DNA from: Hydrogenovibrio sp. UBA650
GTDB taxonomy: Bacteria; Pseudomonadota; Gammaproteobacteria; Thiomicrospirales; Thiomicrospiraceae
Assembly: GCA_002299245.1 (NCBI GenBank)
Contig: DBOI01000043.1
Span: 4,952-12,312, forward strand
DNA: 7,361 bases
Reading direction: 5' to 3'
The position numbers and the translations under genes are program-made. The notes below the pieces were generated by a model, which saw only the letters and a list, made by a program, of their open reading frames with translations, searched no databases and was not told the DNA's origin. Below are positions 5,578-7,361 of the stretch, one piece after another. The first letter of the stretch is position 1. The number at the start of each line of letters is the position of its first letter.

Positions 5578-6673
5578 ATGGAATTAAACCCGATATATTC
5601 TCGTATTGAAGACTACCAGCAGAGAACGGAAGTTCTGAGGGGGTATCTTTGACTATGAGGTCAAAGCAGAACGTCTAGAAGAAGTTACTAAAGAGCTGGA
5701 GTTACCCGATATCTGGAATAATCCAGAGCAGGCGCAGGCTCTGGGAAAAGAAAAGTCCCAGTTAGAGAATATTGTTTCTACCATTGAAGATTTAACCTCC
5801 GGAACTGAAGCCACTAAAGAGTTGCTTGAAATGGCAGAAATCGATGAAGACCAAGAGATGGTCGATGAAGTGGTTGCCGAGTTGGACCTATTAGGCGAGC
5901 GTCTGGATAAGTTAGAGTTTCAACGCATGTTTTCCGGTGACATGGACGCCAATAACGCCTATCTGGAAATTCAATCAGGTTCAGGTGGAACCGAAGCTCA
6001 GGATTGGGCCAATATGCTGTTAAGAATGTACCTGCGCTGGTCTGATAGTCACGGTTTTAAAGCGGAAATAACTGAAGCTTCTGCCGGGGATGTTGCCGGT
6101 ATTAAAGGCGCTACGGTTCATATTCAAGGTGATTATGCCTATGGCTGGCTGCGCACTGAACTGGGTGTACACCGTTTAGTTCGTAAATCGCCATTTGATT
6201 CCAATGCAAAACGCCATACTTCATTTGCCTCTGTATTTGTATCACCAGAAATCGATGACAGCTTTGAAGTTGACTTGAATATGGGTGATATTCGAGTTGA
6301 TACCTATCGTGCCAGTGGTGCCGGCGGTCAGCATGTTAACAAAACTGATTCAGCAGTACGTTTGACTCACTTGCCAACCAATACTGTTGTTCAGTGTCAG
6401 AACGGACGTTCACAACATCAAAACAAAGCTGAAGCCATGAAACAGCTTCGAGCCAAGCTCTATGAAATTGAGATGTTGAAGAGAAGTTCTGAAAAACAAG
6501 AGCTGGAAGATTCAAAATCTGACATAGGTTGGGGCAGCCAGATTCGCTCCTATGTATTAGATTCCGGACGTATTAAAGACCTGCGAACAAGTGTTGAAAC
6601 CGGCAATACCCAAGGTGTTTTGGATGGTGACCTGGATCAGTTTATAGAAGCTAGTCTGAAAGCAGGGATTTAA
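5578..6673 (+). CDS. prfB: Peptide chain release factor 2, with programmed +1 frameshift
   Basis: RF2 recognises UGA and UAA stop codons on the ribosome and triggers release of the finished protein. Translation starts at the ATG at 5578 (weak GAG-type ribosome site), reads 24 codons and meets an in-frame TGA at 5650-5652. Skipping the T at 5650 continues the frame at GAC (5651) to the TAA at 6671-6673. The joined product is 24 + 340 = 364 residues, one fewer than E. coli RF2. The codon-recognition tripeptide SPF is at 204-206 and the catalytic GGQ at 249-251, each one less than in E. coli, as expected. The residue aligning with the E. coli K-12 Thr246 is Ala245. An open frame starting at 5822 would give a truncated protein lacking most of domain 1; it is not the real start. 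lysS follows after 68 bp, the conserved prfB-lysS order. Confidence 0.97.
5638..5653 (+). promoter_or_regulatory. prfB autoregulatory +1 frameshift site
   Basis: AGGGGG (5638-5643) is an internal Shine-Dalgarno-like stimulator. It is followed by TAT, then CTT (5647-5649) as the slippery codon, then TGA-C (5650-5653), a poor termination context. The spacing and bases match the E. coli prfB site. When RF2 is scarce the ribosome pauses at UGA, the CTT-decoding tRNA slips forward one base to UUU, and full RF2 is made. When RF2 is plentiful the reading ends after 24 codons. Mechanism is from established knowledge of prfB; the sequence match is seen directly. Confidence 0.97.
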
Positions 6674-6741
6674 GTGGAATTTATAGCTAGCCGAGCTTAA
6701 AATAACCGATTGTTTTTGAAATATTGATAGAGAGAATTTTA

Positions 6742-7361
6742 ATGTCAGACTCACAAAATAATGTGCCTGAAGTTGATGAAAATAAGATTATTGCCGAGCG
6801 TCGTGCAAAATTACAGGCCTTGAGAGACGAAGGACATTCTTACCCAAACACTTTCCGTCGTGATGACCATGCTGAAGATCTTCACGCTCAATTTGATGAG
6901 TTGACTAAAGAAGCCTTGGCGGAAGCGGAGCCAGTTAGAGTAAAAGTGGCTGGGCGTATGATGTTGCGTCGTATCATGGGTAAAGCGAGTTTCGCCACTC
7001 TACAAGATCCTACTGGCCGCATTCAAATTTACGTAACTCGCGATGAATTACCAGAAGGTTTTTATAACACCCAATTCAAAAAATGGGACTTGGGTGATAT
7101 TGTTGGTGCTGAAGGTTACCTTTTCAAAACCAATACCGGTGAACTCTCTATTCATGTTGAGCACGTTGAACTGATTACAAAATCAATTCGTCCGCTGCCG
7201 GATAAATTCCATGGCCTGCAAGATCAAGAGATGCGCTATCGTCAGCGTTATATTGATCTGATTGTTAATCAGGAGAGTCGCGAGACCTTTATGCTGCGTT
7301 CAAAGATTGTTCAGCATGTTCGCGATTTTTTGATTCGCAAGAACTTCATGGAAGTTGAAAC
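6742..7361 (+). CDS. lysS: Lysyl-tRNA synthetase, class II, N-terminal 206 residues (runs off right edge)
   Basis: The enzyme charges tRNA-Lys with lysine using ATP, in the cytoplasm as a homodimer. The window holds about 40% of the usual ~500 residues. A lysine-rich, charged N-terminal helix (to about 60, IIAERRAKLQALRDEG) precedes the anticodon-binding OB fold (about 66-145, with VAGRMMLRRIMGKASFATLQ spread over 69-88). Then come RYRQRYIDLI (165-174) and the start of class II motif 1 (RDFLIRKNFMEVET at 193-206), which forms the dimer interface. The ATG at 6742 follows a GAGAG ribosome site. Its place 68 bp after prfB, with no terminator visible between, indicates co-transcription as in other gammaproteobacteria. 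Whether it is LysS or the paralogue LysU cannot matter here; the prfB neighbour identifies lysS. Confidence 0.96.
   Translation, partial: MSDSQNNVPEVDENKIIAERRAKLQALRDEGHSYPNTFRRDDHAEDLHAQFDELTKEALAEAEPVRVKVAGRMMLRRIMGKASFATLQDPTGRIQIYVTRDELPEGFYNTQFKKWDLGDIVGAEGYLFKTNTGELSIHVEHVELITKSIRPLPDKFHGLQDQEMRYRQRYIDLIVNQESRETFMLRSKIVQHVRDFLIRKNFMEVE

Noticed and set aside
5578..5652. prfB as a pseudogene broken by an early TGA
   Set aside because: The TGA sits in an exact programmed frameshift context (AGGGGG, TAT, CTT, TGA-C), which is normal for this gene.
5822..6673. prfB starting at a TTG at 5822
   Set aside because: RF2 domain 1 continues upstream in frame to 5651 and joins the 24-codon leader frame through the classic frameshift site; the joined length matches the family.
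6674..6741. Weak hairpin (AGCT arms) between prfB and lysS as a terminator
   Set aside because: The arms are about 4 bp and no run of T follows; co-transcription of prfB and lysS is more likely.
6557..6754. 65-codon minus-strand open frame across the prfB end and the lysS start
   Set aside because: It is antisense to two well-identified genes and has no ribosome site or family match.

Overview
The window looks like chromosomal DNA from a moderately AT-rich, probably motile gammaproteobacterium. The pointers are an RF2 gene with the E. coli-type frameshift signal followed directly by lysS, and a class II fumarase whose key residues fall at exactly the E. coli FumC numbers. A further pointer is a close match to the flagellar sigma-28 (FliA) promoter consensus. 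I cannot name the genus; a sulfur-oxidiser of the Thiomicrospira/Hydrogenovibrio type is only a guess from overall flavour. No tRNA, rRNA, CRISPR array, insertion sequence or phage gene is visible, and no stretch of more than 300 bases lacks a gene.

Layout. Bases 1-1583 are on the minus strand: fumC (180-1583), followed downstream by the 5' end of a thioredoxin-family gene that runs off the left edge (1-115). A 168-bp divergent gap (1584-1751) contains a fumC promoter candidate and several small dyads. On the plus strand, 1752-4568 encodes a two-gene signalling unit: a soluble hybrid histidine kinase (PAS-like sensor, HisKA, HATPase, receiver, Hpt) and a NarL/LuxR-type response regulator. A perfect 30-bp palindrome with flanking A and T runs (4593-4622) acts as a two-way terminator towards the convergent minus-strand gene at 4648-5373. 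That gene encodes a cysteine-free protein resembling the DUF5610 family. A 204-bp divergent gap (5374-5577) carries the sigma-28-like promoter for the DUF5610-like gene and an extended -10 promoter candidate for prfB. prfB runs from 5578 to 6673 through a programmed +1 frameshift at 5650, and lysS (from 6742) runs off the right edge.

How the parts work together. The kinase and regulator contain all four stations of a His-Asp-His-Asp phosphorelay, with the last Asp and the DNA-binding domain in the second protein. prfB and lysS form the conserved translation operon, and RF2 autoregulates through its in-frame UGA. The most unusual item is the DUF5610-like gene: an exact GCCGATAA -10 box, a TCAAG-type -35 box at the canonical spacing and a strong Shine-Dalgarno sequence suggest that this uncharacterised protein belongs to the late flagellar/chemotaxis regulon.
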